Assembly: GCA_007127095.1 (NCBI GenBank)
Contig: SKZY01000271.1
Span: 1 to 41,602 of the forward strand
DNA length: 41,602 nucleotides
Direction: 5' to 3'
Source of the DNA: Planctomycetaceae bacterium
Lineage (GTDB): Bacteria > Planctomycetota > Planctomycetia > Pirellulales > Pirellulaceae
Shown: piece by piece, positions 9,018 through 17,199 of the stretch
How positions within the stretch are numbered: the stretch's first letter is position 1
Layout: every line of letters begins with the position of its first letter
Made by a program: the position numbers and the translations under genes
The notes under the pieces: generated by a model
What the model saw: the letters and a program-made list of their open reading frames with translations, nothing else
Database searches by the model: none
What the model was told of the DNA's origin: nothing

Positions 9018-9959
9018 ATGATTTTGCCTGCCGATTCGTCGCGGGATGCGGCCACGATCCGCTGTCGAGATGTGCATCACCGTTATGGCGATCACGAGGC
9101 GTTGCGGGGTGTCGATTTGGAGATCGATCGTGGCGAGATCTTCGCCTTATTGGGCCCCAACGGGAGTGGCAAAACGACGCTCTTTCGGCTGCTCAGCACA
9201 CTCGTACCGGTTCAGCGTGGCAGCATCGAGGTCGCCGGACTGGATGTAGCGACATCGTCGCTGGCGGTCCGCGGTCGAATCGGGATCGTCTTTCAATCGC
9301 CGAGCCTCGACAAAAAATTGTCGGTCGATGAGAATATCGCCTGCCAGGCGGCTTTGTACGGGCTCTCGGGCGGACGGCTCGCGGCACGCCGCGACGAGGT
9401 GCTCGCCCAGATGAAGTTGACCGATCGTCGCGGCGAGATTTGCGAGAAACTTTCCGGTGGACTCAAACGCCGAGTCGAACTCGCCAAAGGCTTACTTCAC
9501 CGTCCCCGCGTGATGCTGTTGGACGAGCCGAGCACCGGGCTGGACCCTGCGGCCAGGATCGACCTCTGGCAGACGCTGCGTACGATGGCCGATCAGGGGA
9601 TCACGGTGGTACTGACGACTCATTTGCTCGAGGAGGCGGAGAAAGCCGATCGGTTGGCGATCATGTTCCGCGGTCGCTTGATCGCCGACGGCACTCCCGG
9701 GTCACTCCGCGGGGAACTCGGCGACGCCCTGATCACGGTTTCAGCGGTCGACCCCGATGAGGCCGAAAAGGTGCTCCGCGACGAATTGGGGCTCGACACC
9801 CAACGAGTCTCGGGTCAACTTCGAGTGCGAGCCGAGAATGCTGCATCGTTGGTCCCCCGAATCGCTGACCGATTAGGTTCCCGGGTCGAGTCGATTACGG
9901 TCGGTCGTCCCGGGCTGGAAGACGTCTTCATCGCCAAGACGGGTTATCGGTTCGATTGA
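9018..9959 (+). CDS. ABC transporter ATP-binding protein in oxidase-maturation cluster
   Basis: A 313-aa ATPase of the ABC-2/DrrA/CcmA type. Walker A is GPNGSGKT (residues 46-53), the Q-loop lies in VFQSPSLDKK, the signature is LSGGLKRR (145 on), Walker B is VMLLDEP and the H-loop is in TTHLLEEAEKADR. The C-terminal 90 residues form the regulatory extension usual for this type. It pairs with the permease gene 105 nt downstream. The location between heme O synthase and Sco1 genes suggests a role in cytochrome oxidase or cytochrome c biogenesis, but the cargo cannot be read from the sequence; drug or lipid export cannot be excluded. Confidence 0.88.
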   Translation: MILPADSSRDAATIRCRDVHHRYGDHEALRGVDLEIDRGEIFALLGPNGSGKTTLFRLLSTLVPVQRGSIEVAGLDVATSSLAVRGRIGIVFQSPSLDKKLSVDENIACQAALYGLSGGRLAARRDEVLAQMKLTDRRGEICEKLSGGLKRRVELAKGLLHRPRVMLLDEPSTGLDPAARIDLWQTLRTMADQGITVVLTTHLLEEAEKADRLAIMFRGRLIADGTPGSLRGELGDALITVSAVDPDEAEKVLRDELGLDTQRVSGQLRVRAENAASLVPRIADRLGSRVESITVGRPGLEDVFIAKTGYRFD

Positions 9960-10064
9960 TCGCCCGATTCCCGCTGTCGAACTCGATGGCGTTCCCGATC
10001 CCGTGCCCCACGGCCCTCCTGCCCGCACCGCCTGCCCGTCTCCCAACGTGACCCCGCACTGAGC

Positions 10065-10958
10065 ATGTCAACGATCACCCCTCCCCAGCCGAGTCAATCG
10101 CAGCCCGCCAACTCCCATCCCGAGGATAGTTCGGTGGCTGAGTATCGGCCTAGTGGCACTGCGGCGGCCTGGATGTTGGCCAAGCGAGAGTGGATTCGGT
10201 TTTTTCGGCAGCGAAATCGGGTGATTTCTGCTGTCGTCCAACCGTTGTTATTTTGGCTGCTGTTCGGCACCGGCCTGCAAGGTTCGTTCGTGGGGGCGGG
10301 TGACCAGAACTTCATGGAGTACTTTCTGCCGGGGACGATCGCATTGATCGTCTTGTTCACGGCGATCTTCGCGACGATTTCGGTGATCGAGGATCGGCGT
10401 GAAGGGTTCATGCAATCGGTCTTGGTCGCTCCGGTCGGGCGGTGGCCCGTGTTGGCCGGCAAGGTTCTCGGCGGCTCGACAATCGCGTGGGTCCAAGCCG
10501 TGGTGTTCCTCGCCTTGGTCTATCTGTTCGGCGCCGCGTCGCTCTCCACATCAGTGTTCGGCGTTTTGGCACTGTTGGCCGTCGTCGCCATCACGATGTG
10601 CTCGCTGGGAATGATCGTCGCCTGGCCGATGGACAGCACCCAGGGTTTCCATGCGATCATGATGTTGGGGTTGATGCCGATGTGGCTGCTGAGCGGCACT
10701 TTCTTCCCGATCCCGGCATGGGACAGTGGTGCGGGGGGAGGCCAATTGGCTCTCGGCGGGCTGATGCGGGCCAACCCGTTGACCTATCCGGTCGTCGAAT
10801 TGAGGCGTTTGCTCTACCCGGCGGTCGATTTTTCGGCCAGCGGTTTTGCCCCGTCGTCTCCGATCTGCTGGTCGGTTTCGCTGGCTTTCATGGTCATCAC
10901 CACGCTGATCGCCTGGTCGCTGATGCGAGGCCATCGGCGGGCCGACTTAATTTCCTGA
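10065..10958 (+). CDS. ABC-2 type transporter permease
   Basis: A 297-aa inner-membrane permease with six hydrophobic segments in the pattern of the ABC-2 family (DrrB/NodJ-like). Landmarks are a cytoplasmic N-terminus ending KREWIRFFRQRNRV, then VVQPLLFWLLFGTGLQ, the extracytoplasmic FLPGTIALIV, EDRREGFMQSVLVAP before the third helix, and LSGTFFPIP in the fifth region. It is the membrane half of the transporter formed with the ATPase encoded just upstream. The Sco1 gene starts 13 nt after its stop, so it is part of the same run. The cargo is unknown. Confidence 0.85.
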   Translation: MSTITPPQPSQSQPANSHPEDSSVAEYRPSGTAAAWMLAKREWIRFFRQRNRVISAVVQPLLFWLLFGTGLQGSFVGAGDQNFMEYFLPGTIALIVLFTAIFATISVIEDRREGFMQSVLVAPVGRWPVLAGKVLGGSTIAWVQAVVFLALVYLFGAASLSTSVFGVLALLAVVAITMCSLGMIVAWPMDSTQGFHAIMMLGLMPMWLLSGTFFPIPAWDSGAGGGQLALGGLMRANPLTYPVVELRRLLYPAVDFSASGFAPSSPICWSVSLAFMVITTLIAWSLMRGHRRADLIS

Positions 10959-10971
10959 GGTAGATGAAGCG

Positions 10972-11619
10972 ATGCGTATTTTTTTGCATGTGGTCACGAT
11001 CCTGCTGCTAGGTGTCGTGTTGGGACTGACGATCCGCGAGTTTCGTGGTCGCGGCCCGACCGCCGACGCGGAGCGGGTGGTTTTCAGCAATGACGGCCCG
11101 CTCGACCCCGACTCGGTCACGGAAGACGAACCGGCGATGGCACCGGAGGGTTGGATGACCGAATTCGAGCTGACCGAACGAAGTGGCGAGCCGGTCAGCA
11201 GCGACGATTTGTTGGGGCAACCGTATGTGGTCAGCTTTTTCTTCAGCACCTGTCCGAGCATCTGTGTCCAGCAGAACCAAAAGGTGCAACAACTGCAGTC
11301 CGAGTTTGCTGACAGCGGGGTCCGCTTCGTATCGATTTCGGTCGATCCCGAGACCGACACGCCGACTGCGCTGCGGGAATACGCCGCCCGATTTGGGGCC
11401 GATGCCGACCAGTGGCTGTTTTTGACTGGCGATTTGATCTACATTCGCCGGATCGGTGCCGAGATTTTTAAACTTGCCGTCGACGAGAAGTTTCACACCG
11501 AAAAGTTCATCCTGGTCGATCCGGGCGGACAAATCGTCGGATATTACAGTTGGCCCGAAGCGAAGCAGTTCGAAAAGCTAAAGGTCGACATTCGTAACCA
11601 ACTCGAGCGGGCGGCTTAG
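10972..11619 (+). CDS. Sco1/SenC/PrrC copper chaperone for oxidase assembly
   Basis: A 215-aa membrane-anchored thioredoxin-fold protein that delivers copper to the CuA site of cytochrome oxidase subunit II. One N-terminal hydrophobic anchor (residues 4-20) is followed by the domain with copper ligands C94 and C98 in STCPSICVQQN and H175 in FHTEKFILVD. ISVDPETDTP (residues 122-131) is the usual segment after the second strand. The copper-binding CxxxC lacks the common proline right after the second Cys (CV instead of CP). It sits 13 nt after the permease gene and 3 nt before the DUF420 gene. Confidence 0.92.
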   Translation: MRIFLHVVTILLLGVVLGLTIREFRGRGPTADAERVVFSNDGPLDPDSVTEDEPAMAPEGWMTEFELTERSGEPVSSDDLLGQPYVVSFFFSTCPSICVQQNQKVQQLQSEFADSGVRFVSISVDPETDTPTALREYAARFGADADQWLFLTGDLIYIRRIGAEIFKLAVDEKFHTEKFILVDPGGQIVGYYSWPEAKQFEKLKVDIRNQLERAA

Positions 11620-11622
11620 ACG

Positions 11623-12093
11623 ATGTGGCAGTTTTTGGCGGGCAATCTGCCACACGCGACCGCGTCACTCAACGCCGTCGCCACGGTGCTGTTGACGCTC
11701 GGACTGATCAAGATCAAGTCGGGGCAGGCCCGAGCCCACAAAAAGCTGATGGTTTCGGCACTCGCGGTCAGCGTCCTGTTTCTGCTGCTCTATTTGCTGC
11801 ACAAAGTGGCGCTGTACCAGACGATCGGCGAGTTCAACAAGCGGTTTCCGACGGTCGAGCAGGGGGTCCCAGCGGCGGCTCGGGTGACCTATTTCGCGAT
11901 CCTGCTGACCCACTTGCCGCTGGCGATTTTCGTCCCTGTGCTCGCTTTCAGGGCGGTCTATTTGGCGGCTAAGGGACGAATCGTGGCACACAAGCGGTTG
12001 GTTCGCTTTGCGTTCCCGATCTGGATGTACGTCTCGATCACCGGCGTGCTCGTCTACCTGATGCTGTACCAGCTTTACCCGCTGGAACGCTGA
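11623..12093 (+). CDS. DUF420 membrane protein (CtaM-like oxidase assembly factor)
   Basis: A 156-aa membrane protein with four hydrophobic segments and conserved histidines at helix ends: NLPHATASLNA, RAHKKLMVSA, LLHKVALY, LLTHLPLAI and VAHKRLVRF. This His pattern is diagnostic of DUF420. Family members such as CtaM/YozB in Firmicutes are needed for heme-copper oxidase activity, possibly through heme handling. It starts 3 nt after the Sco1 stop and ends the run of co-oriented genes; the tRNA gene on the other strand begins 10 nt further on. The function is inferred from family and context. Confidence 0.85.
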   Translation: MWQFLAGNLPHATASLNAVATVLLTLGLIKIKSGQARAHKKLMVSALAVSVLFLLLYLLHKVALYQTIGEFNKRFPTVEQGVPAAARVTYFAILLTHLPLAIFVPVLAFRAVYLAAKGRIVAHKRLVRFAFPIWMYVSITGVLVYLMLYQLYPLER

Positions 12094-12103
12094 TGCGACG
12101 GAG

Positions 12104-12185
12104 CGGAGGGCACGGGGCTCGAACCCGCAACCCATTTCTGGGCAACTGATTTCGAATCAGCCTGCTAACCATTCGCTTACCCTCC
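12104..12185 (-). tRNA. tRNA-Ser (anticodon CGA)
   Basis: An 82-nt class II tRNA. Read on the minus strand, the acceptor 5' strand GGAGGGT pairs with GCCCTCC (closing U-G wobble) and the discriminator is G, as expected for serine. The anticodon arm is GCTGA-TTCGAAA-TCAGT, giving anticodon CGA (codon UCG). A long variable arm CCCA-GAAA-TGGG is present, and the T arm is GCGGG-TTCGAGC-CCCGT. The 3' CCA is not encoded, so it must be added by a nucleotidyltransferase. Position 8 reads A instead of the usual U, and the D stem is short. The gene lies opposite to, and just past, the oxidase-maturation run. Confidence 0.9.
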
Positions 12186-12259
12186 GGACATCGTCATGAT
12201 CGCTTCGCCGGCCGAATTCGTCAAGCCAGCTAGCGATCGAGCGGGGAAAAAGGGGCGAA

Positions 12260-12586
12260 TCAGTGCTTGTGTTCGGTCTGGAAGTGGTAGGTCTTGAACC
12301 AGCGGACCCATCGACCCGCTTCTTCGTGCGAATCGAGTGAGATCTGACGCCACTGCGGGCAGCGGTATTTGACATCGATATGGCCGTTGTGGTCGGCTTT
12401 CTCCACGTCACAGCCGAGTTTTTTCAAGGTGTCCGCGATCTTATCTGCTTTGGCGGAATCGTGGAGGTGTTTCCGTTTCCAGGATTCCAGCCGATAGCGA
12501 ACGATCTCATCGGCAGCCGCATCGGTGGCGAAAATCATCGGGGAAACGACCCCGATGGCGAACATCAACAGGAGGGTGCGGAACAT
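12260..12586 (-). CDS. Small exported protein of unknown function
   Basis: A 108-aa protein with a clear signal peptide (MFRTLLLMFAIGVVSPM, cleavage likely after ATDAAA). The mature part is about 83 residues, rich in Lys, His and Trp, with two Cys (KKLGCDVEK and KYRCPQW) that could form a disulfide, and ends in a His-rich tail (TYHFQTEHKH). Not recognised as a named family. It lies 74 nt past the 5' end of the tRNA-Ser gene on the same strand. The His-rich tail might bind metal, but there is no direct evidence for this. Confidence 0.6.
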   Translation of the reverse strand: MFRTLLLMFAIGVVSPMIFATDAAADEIVRYRLESWKRKHLHDSAKADKIADTLKKLGCDVEKADHNGHIDVKYRCPQWRQISLDSHEEAGRWVRWFKTYHFQTEHKH

Positions 12587-12902
12587 AGCGATCGGTTATC
12601 CTCTGGGTAGGCTGGTGGGGATGACGTGAAATTGGCGGCGGACCGCGTCGCGAATCGATCGCCGGGATATCATATCGCGCGGCGCTCCGTCCAGACGAGA
12701 ACCGTCGTCGATGGATTGTGAACCGTTGATAGCGATTAGGTCGACGGCGCCGGACGTTTGTTGATCTTGTCGCGAGACGATATTTTATGGATGCCTGATC
12801 GAGTTTGTCTGGCTTGTTGATGAAGTCGCTCGTTCGAGGCCCTTTCGTCGCCGCGTCGGATACGTCGTGGCAGTTCAGTACCGGGTCTGCACAACGGTCG
12901 CC
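12587..12902 (+). promoter_or_regulatory. Intergenic region with weak candidate promoter for the acyl-AMP ligase gene
   Basis: 316 nt between divergent genes. Short open frames here show no recognisable protein. A possible sigma-70-like promoter reading rightward is TTGTTG (12758-12763), 17 nt, then TATTTT (12781-12786). The match is weak (3/6 and 4/6), so this is only a suggestion. No clear hairpin or operator was seen in the rest. Confidence 0.2.
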
Positions 12903-15071
12903 ATGAACCACTTCCCGACATTTCCCGAGATGCTCGACCGACGGGCTTCGCTGCATCCGGACCGTACGGCCATCCTCTTTTTGGATGGCGATGAGACGCC
13001 GCGACAGTTGAGCTACGGCGAGCTATGGCAACGCTGTCTCGATGTCGCCGCCGCGCTCGATGCTCGTCGCGACGGCGGAAAGGGAGCTGAAATCGTTGAT
13101 CCGGGCCGCGCAGCGCCGCGGGCGATGCTGCTATTCCCCCCGGGGCTCGAGTTCATCACGGCATTTGTCGGCTGTCAGATCGCCGGCTGGATCCCGGTCC
13201 CGACCGGTTATCCGAAACCGCACCGGGCGATGCCGCGATTGGATACCAGCGTCGCGGACTGCGACCCCGCATTGATCCTCAGCGATTCGGCGACGCTCGA
13301 TCGTCTCAACCGCGACAAGCTCGGTGCCGCGGCCGCCGTTCCCGTTCTGGCCGTCGATACGATCGCTAGCGGCGGATGTCAGCGGCCGTCGGCAACGACC
13401 GCCGATTCGGTCGCCTTCCTGCAGTACACCTCGGGCAGCACGAGTTCGCCCAAGGGTGTGATCGTTTCGCAGCGAAATCTGATGACCAACCTGGAGGTGA
13501 TCAGGCGGAGCTTCGGGCTCGAGTGGGGTTCCGATTCGCCCGCCGACGCCCCCACAACCGGTGTATTTTGGCTCCCACACTTCCATGACATGGGGCTGAT
13601 CGGCGGCATCCTGACACCGTTGAACCTCGGCTATCGAGCGGTGTTGATGAATCCTCAATCATTCGTCCGCCGACCGATCCTTTGGCTGCAAGCGGTCGAT
13701 CGTTATCGGGCCGTGGTGACGGGCGGCCCCAATTTCGCATTCGAACTGTGTGCCGATCGGATCCCGCCACAGCAAGCCGACCAGCTCGATCTCTCCTGCT
13801 TGAAAGTCACTTTTTGTGGCGCCGAACCGATTCGGCCGGCGGCATTGCGAAGTTTTGCCAGCCGCTTCGCGTCGGTCGGTTTCCGCGAAGAGTCGTTCTA
13901 TCCCTGTTACGGCCTAGCCGAGTCGACCTTGTTGGTCACAGGCGGACGGGGGCCCGGCAAGTTGTCGGTGTTGGACGTGGAACGCGACTCGTTCGCGTCG
14001 GGGCGGGTGAAGCTGCTTTCGCCGGATTCCGGTCGCCCGTCGATATCATTGGTGTCGTGTGGCTTTCCGACGGATGGCCACCGGTTGGTCGTCGTCGATC
14101 CGGAAACCGCCAGGTCGGTCGGTGAACGTCGCATCGGCGAGATCTGGATTTGTGGCGAAAGCGTGTCGCAGGGCTATTGGAATCACGGCGAAGCGGATGC
14201 CGATCGGTTCAGTGCCCGACTCGTCCAGCGTTCGGGTTTGGCATCACGATTACTCGGTGAGCTCAACGACGGGGCGAGCTATTTCCGCACAGGCGATCTC
14301 GGATTTTTGCATCAGGGCAAGTTGTACGTCACCGGGCGCCAGAAGGAATTGATCATCGTCCGCGGCCGCAACCACTTCCCGCAGGACATCGAAACGACCG
14401 TATTGGCCGTCAGCGGTTCCGTGGCCCGGGTTGCTGCCTATTCGGCGGCGACTGCGGTCGGCGAATCGTTAGCGATCATGGCAGAAATCAAGCGGGGGGC
14501 GTCACGACGTGAGTTTCCATCGCTATGCCGTCAGATCCGCCAGCGGGTGATCGAGGAGCATGAGATCGACCCACGTGAGATTTTCGTCGTACCGCCAGCG
14601 ACGATCCCTGTTACGACAAGCGGCAAGATCCGTCGTAACGCGTGTCAGCAACGTCTTAGCGAGGACGGCGCGCAACCGCTGCACCAGTGGCGGAGGTCGA
14701 GCGGAACCGAAGCGCCGCCCTTGCCACTGCCGTCGCTGCCCGAATCGGCGACACCCGAGGACGTTGAGGAAGTAGCCATCACGGTCCGTGATTGGATCGT
14801 TCAGTGGCTTGTCGTGCGAGCGGGGGTGGAACCTGACCAGATCGACACCGGACGGGCTTTCGGAGACTACGGTTTCGACTCGATGATGGCGATCGAACTG
14901 ATCGGCGACCTGGAAGACAGCTGCGGGACCGAATTGACGCCGATGTTGGCCTGGGAGCACCCGACGATCGACTCGATGGCCCGTCTGGTCGCTTCTCGAT
15001 ATTGCGAAGGTGATCGGGACGAGCCGATCCCAGATCGAAGCCTTGCGGAAATCGGTGTCGGCAGGGCATAA
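12903..15071 (+). CDS. Fatty acyl-AMP ligase (FAAL) fused to acyl carrier domain
   Basis: A 722-aa protein: an adenylating domain of the FAAL type (about residues 1-580) followed by a phosphopantetheine carrier domain (about 620-715). The ATP motif is LQYTSGSTSSPKGVIVSQ. Also visible are WLPHFHDMGLIGG, FYPCYGLAESTLL, YFRTGDLGF, VTGRQKELIIVRGRNHFPQD and the C-terminal TTSGKIRRN. The carrier serine is S660 in YGFDSMMAIEL. FAALs activate fatty acids as acyl-adenylates and pass them to a carrier protein rather than to CoA, so the protein probably loads its own carrier. No polyketide synthase or peptide synthetase gene lies nearby in this window. An in-frame alternative start at 12867 would add 12 residues; 12903 begins at the usual HFPTFPEML motif. 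Confidence 0.88.
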   Translation: MNHFPTFPEMLDRRASLHPDRTAILFLDGDETPRQLSYGELWQRCLDVAAALDARRDGGKGAEIVDPGRAAPRAMLLFPPGLEFITAFVGCQIAGWIPVPTGYPKPHRAMPRLDTSVADCDPALILSDSATLDRLNRDKLGAAAAVPVLAVDTIASGGCQRPSATTADSVAFLQYTSGSTSSPKGVIVSQRNLMTNLEVIRRSFGLEWGSDSPADAPTTGVFWLPHFHDMGLIGGILTPLNLGYRAVLMNPQSFVRRPILWLQAVDRYRAVVTGGPNFAFELCADRIPPQQADQLDLSCLKVTFCGAEPIRPAALRSFASRFASVGFREESFYPCYGLAESTLLVTGGRGPGKLSVLDVERDSFASGRVKLLSPDSGRPSISLVSCGFPTDGHRLVVVDPETARSVGERRIGEIWICGESVSQGYWNHGEADADRFSARLVQRSGLASRLLGELNDGASYFRTGDLGFLHQGKLYVTGRQKELIIVRGRNHFPQDIETTVLAVSGSVARVAAYSAATAVGESLAIMAEIKRGASRREFPSLCRQIRQRVIEEHEIDPREIFVVPPATIPVTTSGKIRRNACQQRLSEDGAQPLHQWRRSSGTEAPPLPLPSLPESATPEDVEEVAITVRDWIVQWLVVRAGVEPDQIDTGRAFGDYGFDSMMAIELIGDLEDSCGTELTPMLAWEHPTIDSMARLVASRYCEGDRDEPIPDRSLAEIGVGRA

Positions 15072-15150
15072 TCTGAACCGTTCGTCGCCGCGGTAAAATC
15101 CCGCCGGAAGTTCCCAACCAATCACGAATCAGCCGCAAGGCATCCCGAAT

Positions 15151-15315
15151 ATGGCCAAAAGCAAAAAGAAAGCCGAAACCGTTTTTTTGGTTTGTCAAGA
15201 AACCGGCGATTACAACTACACGATCGTCCGTAAGCCGGGCGGCGAAAAGTTGCAACTGAAGAAGTACAGCCCGCGGCTGCGGCGTCACACGCTGCATCTC
15301 GAAAAGAAGAAATAA
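15151..15315 (+). CDS. rpmG: 50S ribosomal protein bL33
   Basis: A 54-aa protein beginning MAKSKKKAETVFLVCQETG and ending RRHTLHLEKKK, the pattern of bL33, a component of the large ribosomal subunit near the E site. Zinc-type bL33 has two CxxC pairs. Here only one Cys (C15) is left, followed by QETG, and the second pair is replaced (YSPRLRRH), so it is effectively the zinc-free form. It also carries a short KPGGEK insertion in the middle. AAGG lies about 11 nt before the ATG. It lies between the FAAL and recJ genes, with 42 nt before the recJ start. Confidence 0.92.
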   Translation: MAKSKKKAETVFLVCQETGDYNYTIVRKPGGEKLQLKKYSPRLRRHTLHLEKKK

Positions 15316-15357
15316 GCCGCGATTCGCCCTCGTTGCGACCCCTCGCAGGATTCCGGG

Positions 15358-17124
15358 ATGCGGAAGACATGGCGGTTACTGCCGCACGACACGGGCCGAG
15401 TCGAATCGTTGATGCGAGCCGCCGGTGTGCCCGCCGTGGTGGCCCAGTTGTTGGTCAGTCGTGGCATTTACCGTCCCGATGATGCCAAACTGTTTCTCGA
15501 TGCCAAGCTGGTCGGCTTGCGAGATCCGCTCGAATTGCCGGGCGTCAGCGAGGCGGTAGCGATCATCACCGCCGCGATCGCCGAGGCGACACCGATCACG
15601 ATTTATGGCGATTACGACGCCGACGGAATCACGTCCGCGGCGATCTTGGTCAACGGCCTACGGCTGCTCGGCGCTGACGTCAATTACTTCGTCCCCAACC
15701 GGCTCGAAGAGGGCTACGGGCTCAGCATCGAAGGAATCGAAAAGCTCCATCGCCGTGGCCGACGGCTGATCATCACGGTCGACTGTGGGATCACGAGTAT
15801 CGAGCAGGCCGAGGTTTGTCGTCGGCTCGGTATGTCGCTGATCATCACCGATCACCATCAATTAGCCGAATCGCTGCCCGACGCCGACGCGATCGTGCAT
15901 CCACGGTTGCCGGGCAGCTGTTACCCGTTCGGTGAATTGTGCGGAGCGGGGGTCGCATTCAAGCTCGCCTGGGCGCTCTGCCAGCAGGCTTGTGGGTCGC
16001 CGAAGGTCGACCCTCCGATGCGAGAATACCTGATGCAGTCGCTCGCTCTCGCCGCGATCGGGACAGTCGCCGACATGGTCCCGCTGCTGGACGAAAACCG
16101 GATCCTGGTTCATCACGGCCTACGATCGCTCCGCGCCGACCCGCTGCCGGGACTCGCCGAACTGATGAAGCTGACGAAATTACAGGACAAGTCGAATCTG
16201 CTCAGCGAAGACGTCGCTTTTTCGCTCGCGCCGCGACTCAACGCGACCGGTCGTTTGGGTCAGGCTCAACTCGGAATCGAATTGCTGACCTCGCCAGCGG
16301 GCGATCGGGTGATCGCCTTGGCCGAGTACATCGACCAACTCAACGCCAGTCGCGATTCGCTGCAACGATCGGTCCAGCTCGCCGCTGGCAAGTTGGCGAC
16401 TGCCGATTTCGATCCCGAGGGCGACCCGGGGCTGGTCTTGGCCGGTGTCGGTTGGCACCTCGGGGTAATCGGTGTCGTCGCGGGCCGGTTAGCCGACAAG
16501 TACGGCAAACCGGTGATCGTCATCTCGCTCGACCAAGCAGGCGGTAAACCGGGTGTCGGGTCCGGCCGGGCAGGGTCAGCGGGTATCGATCTGCATCAAG
16601 CGCTTAGCGAGTGTAGCGATCGGCTGATCCGTTTCGGGGGACACCGGGCGGCCGCTGGGCTGACGATCGCCGAGGACCAGATCGGGGCGTTCCGGGATGA
16701 GCTTTTCGAGGCGATTTCACGACAGACCGCCGATCTCGACACCGACCCTGAAATCCTGATCGACGCCCAGGCACCGTTGGGGCAATTGAGTCTGCAGACG
16801 GTTACCCAGATCGAACAGTTGTCACCCTTCGGTCAAGGGAACCCTCGTCCGGTCCTTTGCAGCAACCACGTCAGTCTGGCCGAACCGTCGCGTCGAATGG
16901 GAGGTGGCGACCGCCATCTGACGGCTCGATTGTCACAGCAAAACGTCAAGATTCGCGCAGTCGCCTTCGGCCAAGGTGACTGGTGCGACGAACTGAACGC
17001 CTGCGATGGCCCGATCGACATCGCCTATCGGCCGGTGATCAACGAATTCGCCGGACGCCGAAACGTCGAAATCCATCTGGTCGACTGGCGGCCTTCGAGT
17101 CGTGGTACCGCGTCTCAAACCTAA
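15358..17124 (+). CDS. recJ: Single-stranded-DNA-specific exonuclease RecJ
   Basis: A 588-aa 5'-3' single-strand DNA exonuclease of the DHH superfamily, used in recombination and in mismatch and base excision repair. Motif I is YGDYDADGITSA (about residues 83-94), motif II is ITVDCGIT, motif III is the DHH triad in ITDHHQLAES (about 165-174), and the DHHA1 domain shows VGSGRAG and RFGGHRAAAGLTI (about 400-440). A C-terminal OB-like domain follows. The length fits the family (about 560-590). AGGA lies 8 nt before the ATG at 15358. The metallo-hydrolase gene follows after 75 nt on the same strand. Confidence 0.95.
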   Translation: MRKTWRLLPHDTGRVESLMRAAGVPAVVAQLLVSRGIYRPDDAKLFLDAKLVGLRDPLELPGVSEAVAIITAAIAEATPITIYGDYDADGITSAAILVNGLRLLGADVNYFVPNRLEEGYGLSIEGIEKLHRRGRRLIITVDCGITSIEQAEVCRRLGMSLIITDHHQLAESLPDADAIVHPRLPGSCYPFGELCGAGVAFKLAWALCQQACGSPKVDPPMREYLMQSLALAAIGTVADMVPLLDENRILVHHGLRSLRADPLPGLAELMKLTKLQDKSNLLSEDVAFSLAPRLNATGRLGQAQLGIELLTSPAGDRVIALAEYIDQLNASRDSLQRSVQLAAGKLATADFDPEGDPGLVLAGVGWHLGVIGVVAGRLADKYGKPVIVISLDQAGGKPGVGSGRAGSAGIDLHQALSECSDRLIRFGGHRAAAGLTIAEDQIGAFRDELFEAISRQTADLDTDPEILIDAQAPLGQLSLQTVTQIEQLSPFGQGNPRPVLCSNHVSLAEPSRRMGGGDRHLTARLSQQNVKIRAVAFGQGDWCDELNACDGPIDIAYRPVINEFAGRRNVEIHLVDWRPSSRGTASQT

Positions 17125-17199
17125 TTCTCAGCTGTCGATGGCTGGTCGCGACCAGCCGCCGGATTGCCGCGGCCCTCCCGGTTAACCAAACTAGGCTGC

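Noticed and set aside
12104-12185. tRNA-Ser as an integration site of a mobile island
   Set aside because: No integrase gene or direct repeat of the tRNA 3' end was seen, and the flanking genes are ordinary chromosomal genes.
12736-12956. Small open frames in the intergenic region before the acyl-AMP ligase gene
   Set aside because: No ribosome-binding sites or recognisable protein patterns, and they overlap the ligase start.
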